Origin: Brasilonema sp. UFV-L1
Lineage (GTDB): Bacteria > Cyanobacteriota > Cyanobacteriia > Cyanobacteriales > Nostocaceae
NCBI RefSeq assembly: GCF_012912105.1
Contig: NZ_QMEA01000048.1
Location: 1-41,771, forward strand
Direction: 5' to 3'
Length of the DNA: 41,771 nt
The notes under the pieces were generated by a model that was not told where the DNA came from, ran no database searches, and saw only the letters and a program-made list of their open reading frames with translations. The first letter of the stretch is position 1; the number at the start of each line of letters is the position of its first letter. A program made the position numbers and the translations under genes. Below, one piece after another: positions 17,773 to 26,869 of this stretch.

Positions 17773-19134
17773 TTACCTCGCTAGTCCTCGCCGAAACTTT
17801 TGCCTTATACGTTTAACAAGTTCGCGACTTCCCTCAGTACGCCAAATTTCAATGACTCGCGCCAGTTTACCTCGTTTTACCACAGTCGGTGTGACTAGTT
17901 TACGTGTTTGTCGGTCAGGTGCATACTCTGCTTGTAAGCAGTAGCGCCTCAGAGGTTCGACGACTTGGAACCAACTTAAGGAGTCGCGTAAGGGTTCAAA
18001 TGCTGAAGCCCAAGATGATTTCGGACGTTCTAATATTTGTGCGATCGCCACTCGCACTGCTTCTACATCCAAAGGTGGGACAGCTTTACCAACACCATAC
18101 TGTTTTACCCACTCACTCGTGACGTCTCCCTCACTCACAAGTACTGGTAAACGCGCCCAAAGATAATCTAGTACTCGTGTGCGAATGGAATAACGGGTTT
18201 CTATGTGTGGGGGATGAAGAGTGACACCGATATCAGCTTCACATAACAGCGCTTCTCGTTGTTCGTAGGGTATCCACTCGTAAAAGAAAATGGTACGGTC
18301 TTTTTCGCCAATTTCAGCAGCAAGCACTTGAACTTGTTCTGCCATTTTATGTGGAAGAACTTGAGGATTAGGATGACGTGTTCCTAAAAAGACGAGTCGT
18401 GCTTGTGGGTATTGAGTGATGACACCAGTCCAAGCTTTTACTAAAGTTAACGGGTCGAGCCAGTCCCAAATGCCCCCACCCCATAGTACAATACGAGCAT
18501 CTTCGCCAAATTCAGGATGTATACCGCGTAATGTAGGGTTTGGACGAGGTTCTCGGTTAGGAAAACCAATTCCAACAACATCAATCAAAGAGCGTAAGCT
18601 AGTATCTTTGGCAAAGTTGCGGGGGTTGATGCGTCCATTGGAAGCAAGTAAACCAATCCAGAAATCTCGCTGGCGATCGCTTCCACAAATGAAAAAATCA
18701 CCCAAACGAGCTAAGTTATTGGTTACGTCTACGGCGCGGTTGTTCAAACTTTCTTGTGCGGCGAGTGGCTTGTTGAGATGATAATGTAAATTCTCTAAAA
18801 TAAACGGATCATAAAGGTCAACGACAATGCGTTTTTGTGTCTTTTGTAAAAAGGGGAATTTTTCTACCATGTAACCAGACACCAAAGCGATATCACTGTT
18901 TTCTACCAAGACTTGTAAACTCTTCGGACGTTCATCCCAGTAACGCACTAATTTTATATTGGGGACTTCGAGACTTGTTTGTGACGGAATCGCGAGGGTA
19001 ACATCTAAATCCTGACTCAAGACACGCGCTAATTCTAGGTAACGCATCCCTGGACCTGCCATTTTAGTATCTACCACATCATGACTGACAATCAGTAAGT
19101 GTGGACGAGGTTTAATGTTTTCAATTTCAGACAT
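17773..19134 (-). CDS. GT4-like glycosyltransferase
   Basis: This 453-residue protein has a glycosyltransferase B architecture. The N-terminal half starts LLIVSHDVVDTKMAGPGMRY and the donor half includes IVLWGGGIWDWLDPLTLV, ARLVFLGTRHPNPQV and ETRYSIRTRVLDYLWARLPV. The usual GT4 E-x7-E is replaced by the TRVLDYLWA region, as in a subgroup found in polysaccharide clusters. The C-terminal 60 residues are basic (KRIRQKFRRGLAR), which could favour membrane binding. The ATG at 19134 overlaps the previous gene's stop as TGATG, so translation is coupled. Confidence 0.82.
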   Translation of the reverse strand: MSEIENIKPRPHLLIVSHDVVDTKMAGPGMRYLELARVLSQDLDVTLAIPSQTSLEVPNIKLVRYWDERPKSLQVLVENSDIALVSGYMVEKFPFLQKTQKRIVVDLYDPFILENLHYHLNKPLAAQESLNNRAVDVTNNLARLGDFFICGSDRQRDFWIGLLASNGRINPRNFAKDTSLRSLIDVVGIGFPNREPRPNPTLRGIHPEFGEDARIVLWGGGIWDWLDPLTLVKAWTGVITQYPQARLVFLGTRHPNPQVLPHKMAEQVQVLAAEIGEKDRTIFFYEWIPYEQREALLCEADIGVTLHPPHIETRYSIRTRVLDYLWARLPVLVSEGDVTSEWVKQYGVGKAVPPLDVEAVRVAIAQILERPKSSWASAFEPLRDSLSWFQVVEPLRRYCLQAEYAPDRQTRKLVTPTVVKRGKLARVIEIWRTEGSRELVKRIRQKFRRGLAR

Positions 19135-20435
19135 CAATTGAATTTTGATTGCAATGTTTCTTTTAGCTTAAACCACTGATTTCTCAGTTGCCAAAATTTA
19201 CTTCTTTCCATATAATTGACTAAAGCTTTTAATCGTTCAATTTCTGCGTCTTTGTGTTTTAACTCTGTATGGAATTGAGGATTTTCTTTCGATTTTTGAC
19301 TGCTCTGTCTTATATATTCCAACCTATTTTTCATCTTTTGACCAATCACTTCTGGGCTTAACCAAGACTTAATGTCTTCAGATGCTTTTGTACCTATCTG
19401 CTTAGCTTCTTCCTTATTTTTAAAAACCTCTTGCATTAAAGATGCAGCATGGTCAACATCTGGTTCTGCCCATGTATTTCCCTTTTTGTAATGTGCGTAA
19501 TCTTCTGTTAAGGTAGTTAAAGAATACTTGAGCGGAAAACTGTTAGTGATATTCATGAAGTCTGTATTTCCTGAGTAGTCAGTGGCTATGACTGGCTTTC
19601 CATAGAACATAGCCTCAGCAATAGTTAAACCAAACCCTTCAGAACGATGTAGAGAGACATAGCAATCACAATTGTAAATGAGTGCGTTAATCTCATCTTT
19701 CAGTAAAAAGTTATCAATTAATTTAATGTTCTGAAAGTTTTTCACGAAATCTTTTAGCTGCTTAGATTTTTCCGGAAAGTGTTTAGCATTAGAAAACTTA
19801 AGCACGAGTAAGACATCATCATTTTTACCAAAAGCTTGCTGAAAAGCTTTAATAACTGCTATGGGATTTTTGCGTTCAAAGACGCTGTAAAAATCAAAGA
19901 TAAACAGAAAAATAAACTTATTATCTGGGAGTCCCAGTTCTTGTTTGCTGACTTGAGGTTGTGGTAGCGAAAGACTGTGCATGAATTTGATGACTGGTAC
20001 AGGTGATACTGGTGCAATCGCCTCTACACTATAATTGCTGGGAGTCCAAATTTCATCAAAAAGATTGAATGCAGATAGCCATTCTTTAGGAAAATCAGGA
20101 AGTTCCCATGCCCAAAATCCTATGTTATATTTATTTTTGAAATACTCAATGCCTACAGAGGAGACAAAAAAGTTTATCATGTCTCCATTGATATGAATAA
20201 GATTGATTGGATAGGGATTTTCGTCTGAAAAATTTGTATAAGTAGAATCTAATTTTCGGTGATTCGTATTAAAAGTACAGTTATTAATCACGAAAGGAAT
20301 ATTAACTGATTCTAGTGATCGAAGAGTTGATCTGACACCTTCACCCAGTCCAAATTCGCTGTTAACGTAACCGGAGATATTGACACCAAAAGCAATACTC
20401 GTGTTGACAGATGAAATTTCAGCTTCTGAATGCAT
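19134..20435 (-). CDS. GT4 glycosyltransferase with C-terminal coil
   Basis: This protein of about 433 residues opens the family region with VNISGYVNSEFGLGEGVRS, a GT4 subgroup of cell-surface glycan loci. The donor domain has FLFIFDFYSVFERKNP and HRSEGFGLTIAEAMFYGKP with the conserved Glu pair. The last about 45 residues form a short coiled coil then WQLRNQWFKLKE. Its stop is fused to the next gene's start (TGATG). The ATG at 20435 is used; the frame extends to a TTG at 20468 that would overlap the small membrane gene upstream, so the true start is uncertain by 11 codons. Confidence 0.85.
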   Translation of the reverse strand: MHSEAEISSVNTSIAFGVNISGYVNSEFGLGEGVRSTLRSLESVNIPFVINNCTFNTNHRKLDSTYTNFSDENPYPINLIHINGDMINFFVSSVGIEYFKNKYNIGFWAWELPDFPKEWLSAFNLFDEIWTPSNYSVEAIAPVSPVPVIKFMHSLSLPQPQVSKQELGLPDNKFIFLFIFDFYSVFERKNPIAVIKAFQQAFGKNDDVLLVLKFSNAKHFPEKSKQLKDFVKNFQNIKLIDNFLLKDEINALIYNCDCYVSLHRSEGFGLTIAEAMFYGKPVIATDYSGNTDFMNITNSFPLKYSLTTLTEDYAHYKKGNTWAEPDVDHAASLMQEVFKNKEEAKQIGTKASEDIKSWLSPEVIGQKMKNRLEYIRQSSQKSKENPQFHTELKHKDAEIERLKALVNYMERSKFWQLRNQWFKLKETLQSKFN

Positions 20436-20455
20436 ATTTTTTCTTGTGATTTCAT

Positions 20456-20824
20456 TTACTTTTGCCAAATCACCAATATCACTCCACTGACAATGAAGCT
20501 TAAGCCTACCAAACGCGTCATAGGAATAGGTTCTCTAAATATGAAATAACCCATTAAAACAGAGAAAACATAAACCAGAGACACAGATGGACCTGCAATG
20601 CTCAGATTGACTCTAGTTAAAAGTAGAATATAAGCAAGAGCTCCTAAACCATAGCAGCTTAATCCAGCTAGTAGTTCAGGCGTTGTAGCAATGCTAAGAA
20701 TTTGGCTAACAGTGTTTCCTGGATTTAAGCTTCCTAATTTCAGCGCACCAAGCTTTAAAAAAAATTGCCCTGCTACACTAGCGATGACAGACATCAGCAG
20801 TAAAAAAAATTCTTGTAGACTCAT
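20456..20824 (-). CDS. Small EamA/SMR-type membrane protein (ArnE-like)
   Basis: This 122-residue protein consists of four membrane helices and is half the length of a normal EamA transporter. It has an N-terminal GQFFLKLGAL segment, with Gly and Lys in the first helix, and YVFSVLMGYFIFREPIP in the third/fourth helix, the pattern of ArnE/ArnF and small multidrug resistance proteins. Members of this group can flip lipid-linked sugars. In a polysaccharide cluster next to a dolichol-phosphate-type GT2 and a GT-C enzyme, flipping an undecaprenyl-phosphate sugar is a reasonable inference. It is on the same strand as its neighbours, 53 bases after the GT-C gene. Confidence 0.78.
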   Translation of the reverse strand: MSLQEFFLLLMSVIASVAGQFFLKLGALKLGSLNPGNTVSQILSIATTPELLAGLSCYGLGALAYILLLTRVNLSIAGPSVSLVYVFSVLMGYFIFREPIPMTRLVGLSFIVSGVILVIWQK

Positions 20825-20877
20825 AAAGTTTCCTCACAACCATTGACTTTTGTTTTTAGCCAGACTTTTATCCTTGA

Positions 20878-22935
20878 TTAAGAATTTGAAGTCACAGACA
20901 CTTCAAATTTAGGAGACTGTGCTTGTTTGTTATGAAACCAAGCAACGTGTTCTTGAACCATTGTTAAAATCAAGCTATATTGTCCTGGTTTTACAGGAGT
21001 TTTAATAACTGCGTTTATTGCTGCTGACTCTGTGGGAGATAAATCAAAAGGAAGAGGTGTGCGATCGCCATCGCCATCGAAAACTGCTAACTTTCCTTCA
21101 GAGTCTAGCCAACGATAACTGAAGCTTGTATGATACTTACCTTTAGTAGACCATAAGAAGTTGCTGATATTTTTAACGATAACTGGGACTGTAATCGCTG
21201 AATCTATTTTTACAGTTTTAGGAATTTCATAAAATTTGATTTCTTGTGAGAAGATTTTATTAATCGGCAGTTGTATTTGAGAAGAAGTCCAATTACCTGA
21301 AGTCTTTGAATTTTGTTTCACCGAGTACATAGAGACTAACTTCTGATCGTTTTTCACAGACTTGTCAGATATGATGCAAAGTTGTCCTCTTTTGTCTTCT
21401 CCTAGCCAATTGATGAGTTGAGGTGTACTCATAGAGTCTTCCATAGTACCATAGTTAGGTGGTACATTACCTGAATAACCATTGACAACAGGTACATTAG
21501 CTTTAATACCAGCCCACATAGCCGAGAGTTGTGATGACCAAGGTGGTTCTTCAGGTTTTAGAATGACATATGCAACATCGCAATCCTTTTCCATTAGTTC
21601 CTGAATTTGTGCAACGTCTTTTGTTATAGGTGCAAGTGCAAAATTATATGAGTTAGTGACAATTTGTTCTAAGACACACCCAATACAAAGTAGACTGACT
21701 ACTATCATACGCAACCGCTGATTAAGAATAGTCAGCAGCACAGAGTCTAGACAAAGCATCACCGCAATCAGGATGTAGAAATAAAATACTGTCCATATAC
21801 GACTGACTGCTCTAATCACCGAAGCGCCAGGTACAATTGCATAGACTATTCTCCAAATCGACCAAGTATTTGACACATGCAGAGTCATAATAAAAATAGT
21901 CAAAGCTACAAGTAAGCAAATTTTTACGAGTAGAGTTCTTTCATCATTCAATATATTTTTGCGATACAGTAGGGTATGTATAGACAGAGCAATCAGCAAT
22001 AAAGTCAAAAATCCGAGAAAGATGTGGTGTTCATGAGACATTGGTAAGTTCTTGGAATTCCCTGATAACAAAGACCACCAAAAACTATCAGGTGCTGGTA
22101 AAAACCATGAGGAAAACCTTGGTAGCATAGAGTCTGCTTGTCCGTAGGAGGGAGAACCAAGTATTCCCTTAGCCTTTATGTAAGGTCCTAGTAACCCAAG
22201 CATGAGTAACAGCCAGACACCAGTTATCAAAATAGCTGCTTTATAATTCTGCTTAAAATAGACAATGAAACGCTGCCAAATACTTTTATCTAATAGACAA
22301 GCTATTGCAGTAAAAATAGCTAAAGAGAACATTAAAAACCAACCCAAGTAAATGCCTGCAAGCACTTGAAAATAGATAAACAGTAGTGAATATGCGAGTG
22401 GTTTATTCCTTGGGTATCTCAGGAAATTCCAGACAAACAAAAAAGCGAGTGGTGTGAAAAACTGAGGAAGCAGCTGTTGATGACCTATTTGAACAATTCT
22501 TGGCATTCCAAATGCAAAAAGGAAAGCACCAATTACCGCGCTTATATGACCGACTTTGTAATATCGCATCAATACAGCAAAGCTAACAAAGCATAGCACA
22601 CAAACGACAATCATCCACAACTGATATGACAATTCTGGTGAAAAAAATGCCCTCAGTATAAAGTAGATAGGAGCTGAACCAAACAAGTTATCTGAAAAAG
22701 TCAGAACATTTTTATATGGATAAAAAAACGCTGGTGAAAATAATTCACCAACGTAGTTCCTATTAAAAATGACCTGAAAAAAATGTTCTAAAAAGTAATG
22801 ATTTAAGCGTGTATCACCTGGATCTGTTTGCATATGTGCAAATCCAGACATGATTGTAGGACGAAATGCGTTAAACACACCCACAATACAAAAGATGACA
22901 TACACCAGAAATTGAGGTCTGAACAAAAACTTCAT
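20878..22935 (-). CDS. GT-C type membrane glycosyltransferase-like protein with C-terminal beta domain
   Basis: This 685-residue protein has about ten or more membrane helices in its first 420 residues. The first outer loop carries the acidic motif QTDPGDTRLNHYFLEH (about residues 36-51), typical of GT-C enzymes that use lipid-phosphate sugars. A soluble part follows, ending in a beta-rich domain (about residues 575-685) with NISNFLW, YRWLD, FDGDGDRTPLP and VQEHVAWF. The same domain pattern closes the double methyltransferase encoded at 28523. The function is inferred: it may add sugars or side groups on the periplasmic side, supplied by the GT2 and ArnE-like neighbours. I do not know a named homologue. 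Confidence 0.72.
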   Translation of the reverse strand: MKFLFRPQFLVYVIFCIVGVFNAFRPTIMSGFAHMQTDPGDTRLNHYFLEHFFQVIFNRNYVGELFSPAFFYPYKNVLTFSDNLFGSAPIYFILRAFFSPELSYQLWMIVVCVLCFVSFAVLMRYYKVGHISAVIGAFLFAFGMPRIVQIGHQQLLPQFFTPLAFLFVWNFLRYPRNKPLAYSLLFIYFQVLAGIYLGWFLMFSLAIFTAIACLLDKSIWQRFIVYFKQNYKAAILITGVWLLLMLGLLGPYIKAKGILGSPSYGQADSMLPRFSSWFLPAPDSFWWSLLSGNSKNLPMSHEHHIFLGFLTLLLIALSIHTLLYRKNILNDERTLLVKICLLVALTIFIMTLHVSNTWSIWRIVYAIVPGASVIRAVSRIWTVFYFYILIAVMLCLDSVLLTILNQRLRMIVVSLLCIGCVLEQIVTNSYNFALAPITKDVAQIQELMEKDCDVAYVILKPEEPPWSSQLSAMWAGIKANVPVVNGYSGNVPPNYGTMEDSMSTPQLINWLGEDKRGQLCIISDKSVKNDQKLVSMYSVKQNSKTSGNWTSSQIQLPINKIFSQEIKFYEIPKTVKIDSAITVPVIVKNISNFLWSTKGKYHTSFSYRWLDSEGKLAVFDGDGDRTPLPFDLSPTESAAINAVIKTPVKPGQYSLILTMVQEHVAWFHNKQAQSPKFEVSVTSNS

Positions 22936-22986
22936 ATTATAGATGTTAATGATTATTTTTCAGTTTACCTCATAGAAGCTAATTTT

Positions 22987-23679
22987 TTAACTTGTCAACA
23001 AATTGTATTTTAAAATACACCATATAGCTCGAAATCCATCTTTCCAACCTATCTTTTTACCTTCCTTATAAGTGCGACCATAATATGATATACCCACCTC
23101 ATAAATGCGACATTCCATTTTTGCAACTTTGGCAGTTATTTCCGGTTCAAATCCAAATCGATTCTCTTGTATCTTGATAGCTTGAATGACTTCCCGTCGA
23201 AATGCCTTATAACATGTTTCCATGTCTGTAAGGTTGATATTAGTGAACATATTAGACAACATTGTTAAAAATCCATTGCCGACTCTGTGCCAATAATAGA
23301 CAACTCTATGAGGTCTACCACTTTGAAAACGAGAGCCGAAAACGACATCCGCTTTGTTATCAATAATCGGCTGAATGATGAGAGGATACTCTTGTGGATC
23401 ATACTCTAAATCAGCATCTTGAACAATGACAATATCTCCTGTTGCAGCAGCAAAGCCAGTACGCAAAGCTGCGCCTTTACCTTGATTTTTCCTGTGATAA
23501 ATAACTTGATCGACTTGTGACTCTATCTTAGATTTGAGTAGTTGACGCGTTCCGTCTGTTGAGCAGTCATCAACTATAATAATTTCGCACCCTTTTACAG
23601 GAGATGCTTTAACGGCTGCAACAACTTGACCGATGGTTCCTAGTTCGTTATAACAGGGTATTATGACAGATAGATGCAT
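22987..23679 (-). CDS. GT2 glycosyltransferase, dolichol/undecaprenyl-phosphate sugar synthase-like
   Basis: This 230-residue GT-A enzyme starts [20 protein letters not shown]. Its nucleotide-sugar and metal motifs are [11 protein letters not shown] and [16 protein letters not shown], with GSRFQ after them, the signature of the DPM1-like group that charges polyprenyl phosphate with a sugar. It has no C-terminal membrane helices. A GGAG ribosome site precedes the ATG at 23679. Together with the GT-C protein and the ArnE-like membrane protein downstream on the same transcript, it probably makes the lipid-linked sugar donor. Confidence 0.88.
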   Translation of the reverse strand: MHLSVIIPCYNELGTIGQVVAAVKASPVKGCEIIIVDDCSTDGTRQLLKSKIESQVDQVIYHRKNQGKGAALRTGFAAATGDIVIVQDADLEYDPQEYPLIIQPIIDNKADVVFGSRFQSGRPHRVVYYWHRVGNGFLTMLSNMFTNINLTDMETCYKAFRREVIQAIKIQENRFGFEPEITAKVAKMECRIYEVGISYYGRTYKEGKKIGWKDGFRAIWCILKYNLLTS

Positions 23680-23753
23680 TTAAAAATCTCCTCTTGACCA
23701 CACACACCTAGATTTCAAGTTCTTTATCTAAAATTGACCCCAAAATAGATAGG

Positions 23754-25832
23754 TTATTTGCCTATTTTAGATAATTTTAAATAAACTCTTTGTTCCCCGA
23801 AAAGTTCTAAATAAAAATTATCAATCTCTACACCATACTTTCTTGCTCCTCTCAGAAAGTTTTCTCGAAAACCCGGAGTTTTCGTATAATGAGATTCCCT
23901 TAAGAAGAGTTCTCGATAACGTTCAGGATGCTTTTTCATTAACAGTGCATCTTTTTCAAAAAAACGATTTCTTTCTTCACAACTTTCACGAATCTCAGTC
24001 CGAAGATGAGGGGGATGAAAGACACACACATCATGTGCAAATGGAATTTTTCCATAATGACAAATTCGCCAACCCAAATCAGTGTCTTCACGAAAGTGAG
24101 GATTCTCAAAACATTCATCAAACCCGTCAACTGCTAGAAACGCTTCCCGTCTGAGGAATAAATTGGCAGTCATAAAACCAATTCCTTCAAATCCAAGATT
24201 CGTCACAGGACGGTAATTACTGTCTTCGAGTTTATCTGAAACAATCAACCCTTCTACACCAACGACATATTTATTTTCAAAATATTTTCTGCTATTCTTG
24301 AGCCAATCAACCTGTGGTAAACAATCATCGTCAGTAAAAGCTAAGACTTCTCCTCTAGCATAAAAGGCGGCTGTGTTTCGCGCTGTAACAGCTCCTCGAA
24401 TGTTAGTGTGGATATAAAGAATATCTAGCTGAGAATATTCTTGAACTGGATTCCATGAAGTCTGACTTTGGTCAACGATAATAACTTCAAAATTTTTAAA
24501 AACCTGATTTTGTAAACAGTCAAGTAACTCCTTTAACTTGCTGTGTCTTTCATATGTCGGAATAATCACACTAAAAAATGGGCGCTGTTTATCCAGCTTC
24601 ACTCTATTTCTGTACAACAGAAGCCCTAAGTTTTTGGAAATTAATTGCCAAGAATACTTTCTTTCTACGACATCTCTAGCTGCAGCGCCATAAGCTTCAG
24701 CAGACTTTTGATCCTTAAGCAAAGACTCAATGCTGTTGACGAACTTTTCTTCAGTACAAATCAGAAATGATGGTTCTGAACCTTGAAATATACCTCGTAC
24801 TCCGATAGGTGTTGAAATAACAGGTAGACTAGCCGCCATGTAATCAAACATTTTGATATTCGTACCTGATCCAGAGAACATTGGATTCAGAGCAAGATCA
24901 GCTGCTGCTAGATAAGTCAGTTTTTCTTCTTCTTGTAAAAAACCTGTGATAATGACGTTATTAATATTTCTCTCAATAATTTCTCTTTGGTTGAAGTTAC
25001 CACCTACGCCTCCACAGATAGCGAATTTGACATGAGGCAAAGCAGGAGCTAACTTTTCAATAATAAAACTTGCTGCTTCAATATTTGGTGGATAGGAACT
25101 ACCAAGAAAAATAGCGAGTGGACTGTTTCCTAAACCTAATTTTTTTCTGGCTGCTTGTTTGAGACTGGCACTCTTATGAATTTTATCAGTAAACACGCCA
25201 TTAGGGACAACAGCTATTTTGCTAAAAGGAAGATTATACAGTCTATGAAATAATTCTCTGTCTTCATGCGAACAGGCAAGAATTAAATCTGAATTTTGAC
25301 AAAGTTCATACTCTATACTGACGACGTTTTTAGCAATTTCAGTGCCATAAGCACCATCATCTAATAAACTAGTTCTCAAAAAGCCTTCTACATTATGTGA
25401 ATCATAAACCACAAGCTGTGGACGTACTCTTAACTTCTCTTTAACCAGAGGATATACCCAAGGATGAGAAAAGATGACAATATCTGATTCAGCGACTTTA
25501 TCAAGAGCTGTTTCCACAAATTCAGGTGAATGGTAAGCTAGTAAATTAAAGCAAGAATCGATAATAGTCTTACCACCTACCCGTGCTTGCCATTCGCCAC
25601 AAACAGAAAAGTGTTTTTCACTCAGAGGAATATCTATTTCTTCTAAAGTACTGCTCAAACGGTGCTTTCGATACTTTTCACCTTCCCAATCATAGGTTCC
25701 TATGTAGGTTGTTGGAAGGTTATCACCCATCCCATGATACAAACCCAGTAGCCTCAGTCTTCCCCCACCAACAGGCGGATCAATAGGCTGCATATCTAAG
25801 ACAGTAACTTGGAATGATGAATGCTGAGTCAC
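23754..25832 (-). CDS. Bifunctional GT4-GT2 glycosyltransferase fusion
   Basis: This 692-residue protein contains two glycosyltransferases. Residues about 1-400 are a GT4-type GT-B enzyme (DMQPIDPPVGGGRLRLLGLY, then AIFLGSSYPPNIEAA and SGSGTNIKMFDYMAASLPVI). From about residue 418 a GT2 GT-A domain follows (FFSVIIPTYERHSKLKELL, FEVIIVDQSQ, AFTDDDCLPQ and REDTDLGWR). The start is a GTG at 25832 with GGAGG 4 bases upstream. It lies 11 bases after the GT4 gene upstream, so they are one transcript. Two fused transferases suggest two consecutive sugar additions to one repeat. Confidence 0.9.
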   Translation of the reverse strand: MTQHSSFQVTVLDMQPIDPPVGGGRLRLLGLYHGMGDNLPTTYIGTYDWEGEKYRKHRLSSTLEEIDIPLSEKHFSVCGEWQARVGGKTIIDSCFNLLAYHSPEFVETALDKVAESDIVIFSHPWVYPLVKEKLRVRPQLVVYDSHNVEGFLRTSLLDDGAYGTEIAKNVVSIEYELCQNSDLILACSHEDRELFHRLYNLPFSKIAVVPNGVFTDKIHKSASLKQAARKKLGLGNSPLAIFLGSSYPPNIEAASFIIEKLAPALPHVKFAICGGVGGNFNQREIIERNINNVIITGFLQEEEKLTYLAAADLALNPMFSGSGTNIKMFDYMAASLPVISTPIGVRGIFQGSEPSFLICTEEKFVNSIESLLKDQKSAEAYGAAARDVVERKYSWQLISKNLGLLLYRNRVKLDKQRPFFSVIIPTYERHSKLKELLDCLQNQVFKNFEVIIVDQSQTSWNPVQEYSQLDILYIHTNIRGAVTARNTAAFYARGEVLAFTDDDCLPQVDWLKNSRKYFENKYVVGVEGLIVSDKLEDSNYRPVTNLGFEGIGFMTANLFLRREAFLAVDGFDECFENPHFREDTDLGWRICHYGKIPFAHDVCVFHPPHLRTEIRESCEERNRFFEKDALLMKKHPERYRELFLRESHYTKTPGFRENFLRGARKYGVEIDNFYLELFGEQRVYLKLSKIGK

Positions 25833-25843
25833 GTGACCTCCAT

Positions 25844-26869
25844 TTACCTTCGTAAAAAATTCAAAAGCGTTTGAGATACATTAGACCAGGTAATATAACT
25901 TGTATCAAGCTTGCCTCTGTTACCCATGATTTTTGCTTGTTCTGGATTTTCAAACAAGTAGTTTATGGCTTTCGCAATTTCTTCTGCTTGAGGTGGAACA
26001 ACAAAACCGTTTATACTGTTTTTCACAAATTGCAAGGGTTCACCAGAATCTTCACAGGTAATCACTGGTTTTGCATGAGCAAAAGCTTCTAAAGTCACAT
26101 AGCCATAATCTTCTTGAATTGGTACAAACGGTACGACTAAAGCATTTGCATACAAATTAATGAGTTCTGAGTCGTCAACTCGCCCTAAAAATTCTATACG
26201 TTCTTCAGTACCAGCAAGACTGCGTAATTGTTGTTCGTCTTCACCCATACCTGAAATTTTCAGATGAACGGGATGTTTCACATGGCGCATCGCTTCAATG
26301 ACTAAATCTACCCGTTTCCAACGATGTAGTCTTCCTGGCATAAATATATAGTCATAATTTCTTGGTTGAGTACAATTCAAAACTATGCCAGGATACAAAA
26401 CTTCACTGTCTATACCATTCCATTTGAGAAGTCTATTTCGGATTTCGTGTCCTTGGGAAAAAACTTTTCGAGTTCTTGGAGTTCTTAAGGATCCTGTATC
26501 TAATTTATGTATCAGTTCTCTCTGTTTTTTTAAAGTTTCATCGGCATAGGGAAATTCTCTGTCGAACATGTCATAGAAAACTCTAATAGTATGCTGTAGA
26601 TAGCATACATGATTAGGGTGACGCACAAGATAGGTAGGCGCTTTTGTTGAAATGACTGCATCATATGCAGACACATCTAAGTCATAACAACGGAGGTAGG
26701 ATTCCTCTATTGTTTCAAAGTTTGATTCATCAATGACAACTTTTACAAGATCTGCATGAGTATCCAAACAGTTCAATGAGTTTGCCAATCCTTCGTGAAA
26801 GCGTTCAGCCCCACCGATTTCACCACTTGCCATTTTTGGCACTACGACTGCAATTCTGTAGCTACCCAT
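25844..26869 (-). CDS. GT4 glycosyltransferase
   Basis: This 341-residue GT-B transferase starts MGSYRIAVVVPKMASGEIGG. The donor half has YIFMPGRLHRWKRVDLVIEA and YGYVTLEAFAHAKPVITCED with the GT4 Glu motif. It begins at the ATG at 26869, overlapping the upstream methyltransferase stop by 8 bases, so translation is coupled. It may act directly with that coiled-coil methyltransferase on the same glycan. Confidence 0.88.
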   Translation of the reverse strand: MGSYRIAVVVPKMASGEIGGAERFHEGLANSLNCLDTHADLVKVVIDESNFETIEESYLRCYDLDVSAYDAVISTKAPTYLVRHPNHVCYLQHTIRVFYDMFDREFPYADETLKKQRELIHKLDTGSLRTPRTRKVFSQGHEIRNRLLKWNGIDSEVLYPGIVLNCTQPRNYDYIFMPGRLHRWKRVDLVIEAMRHVKHPVHLKISGMGEDEQQLRSLAGTEERIEFLGRVDDSELINLYANALVVPFVPIQEDYGYVTLEAFAHAKPVITCEDSGEPLQFVKNSINGFVVPPQAEEIAKAINYLFENPEQAKIMGNRGKLDTSYITWSNVSQTLLNFLRR

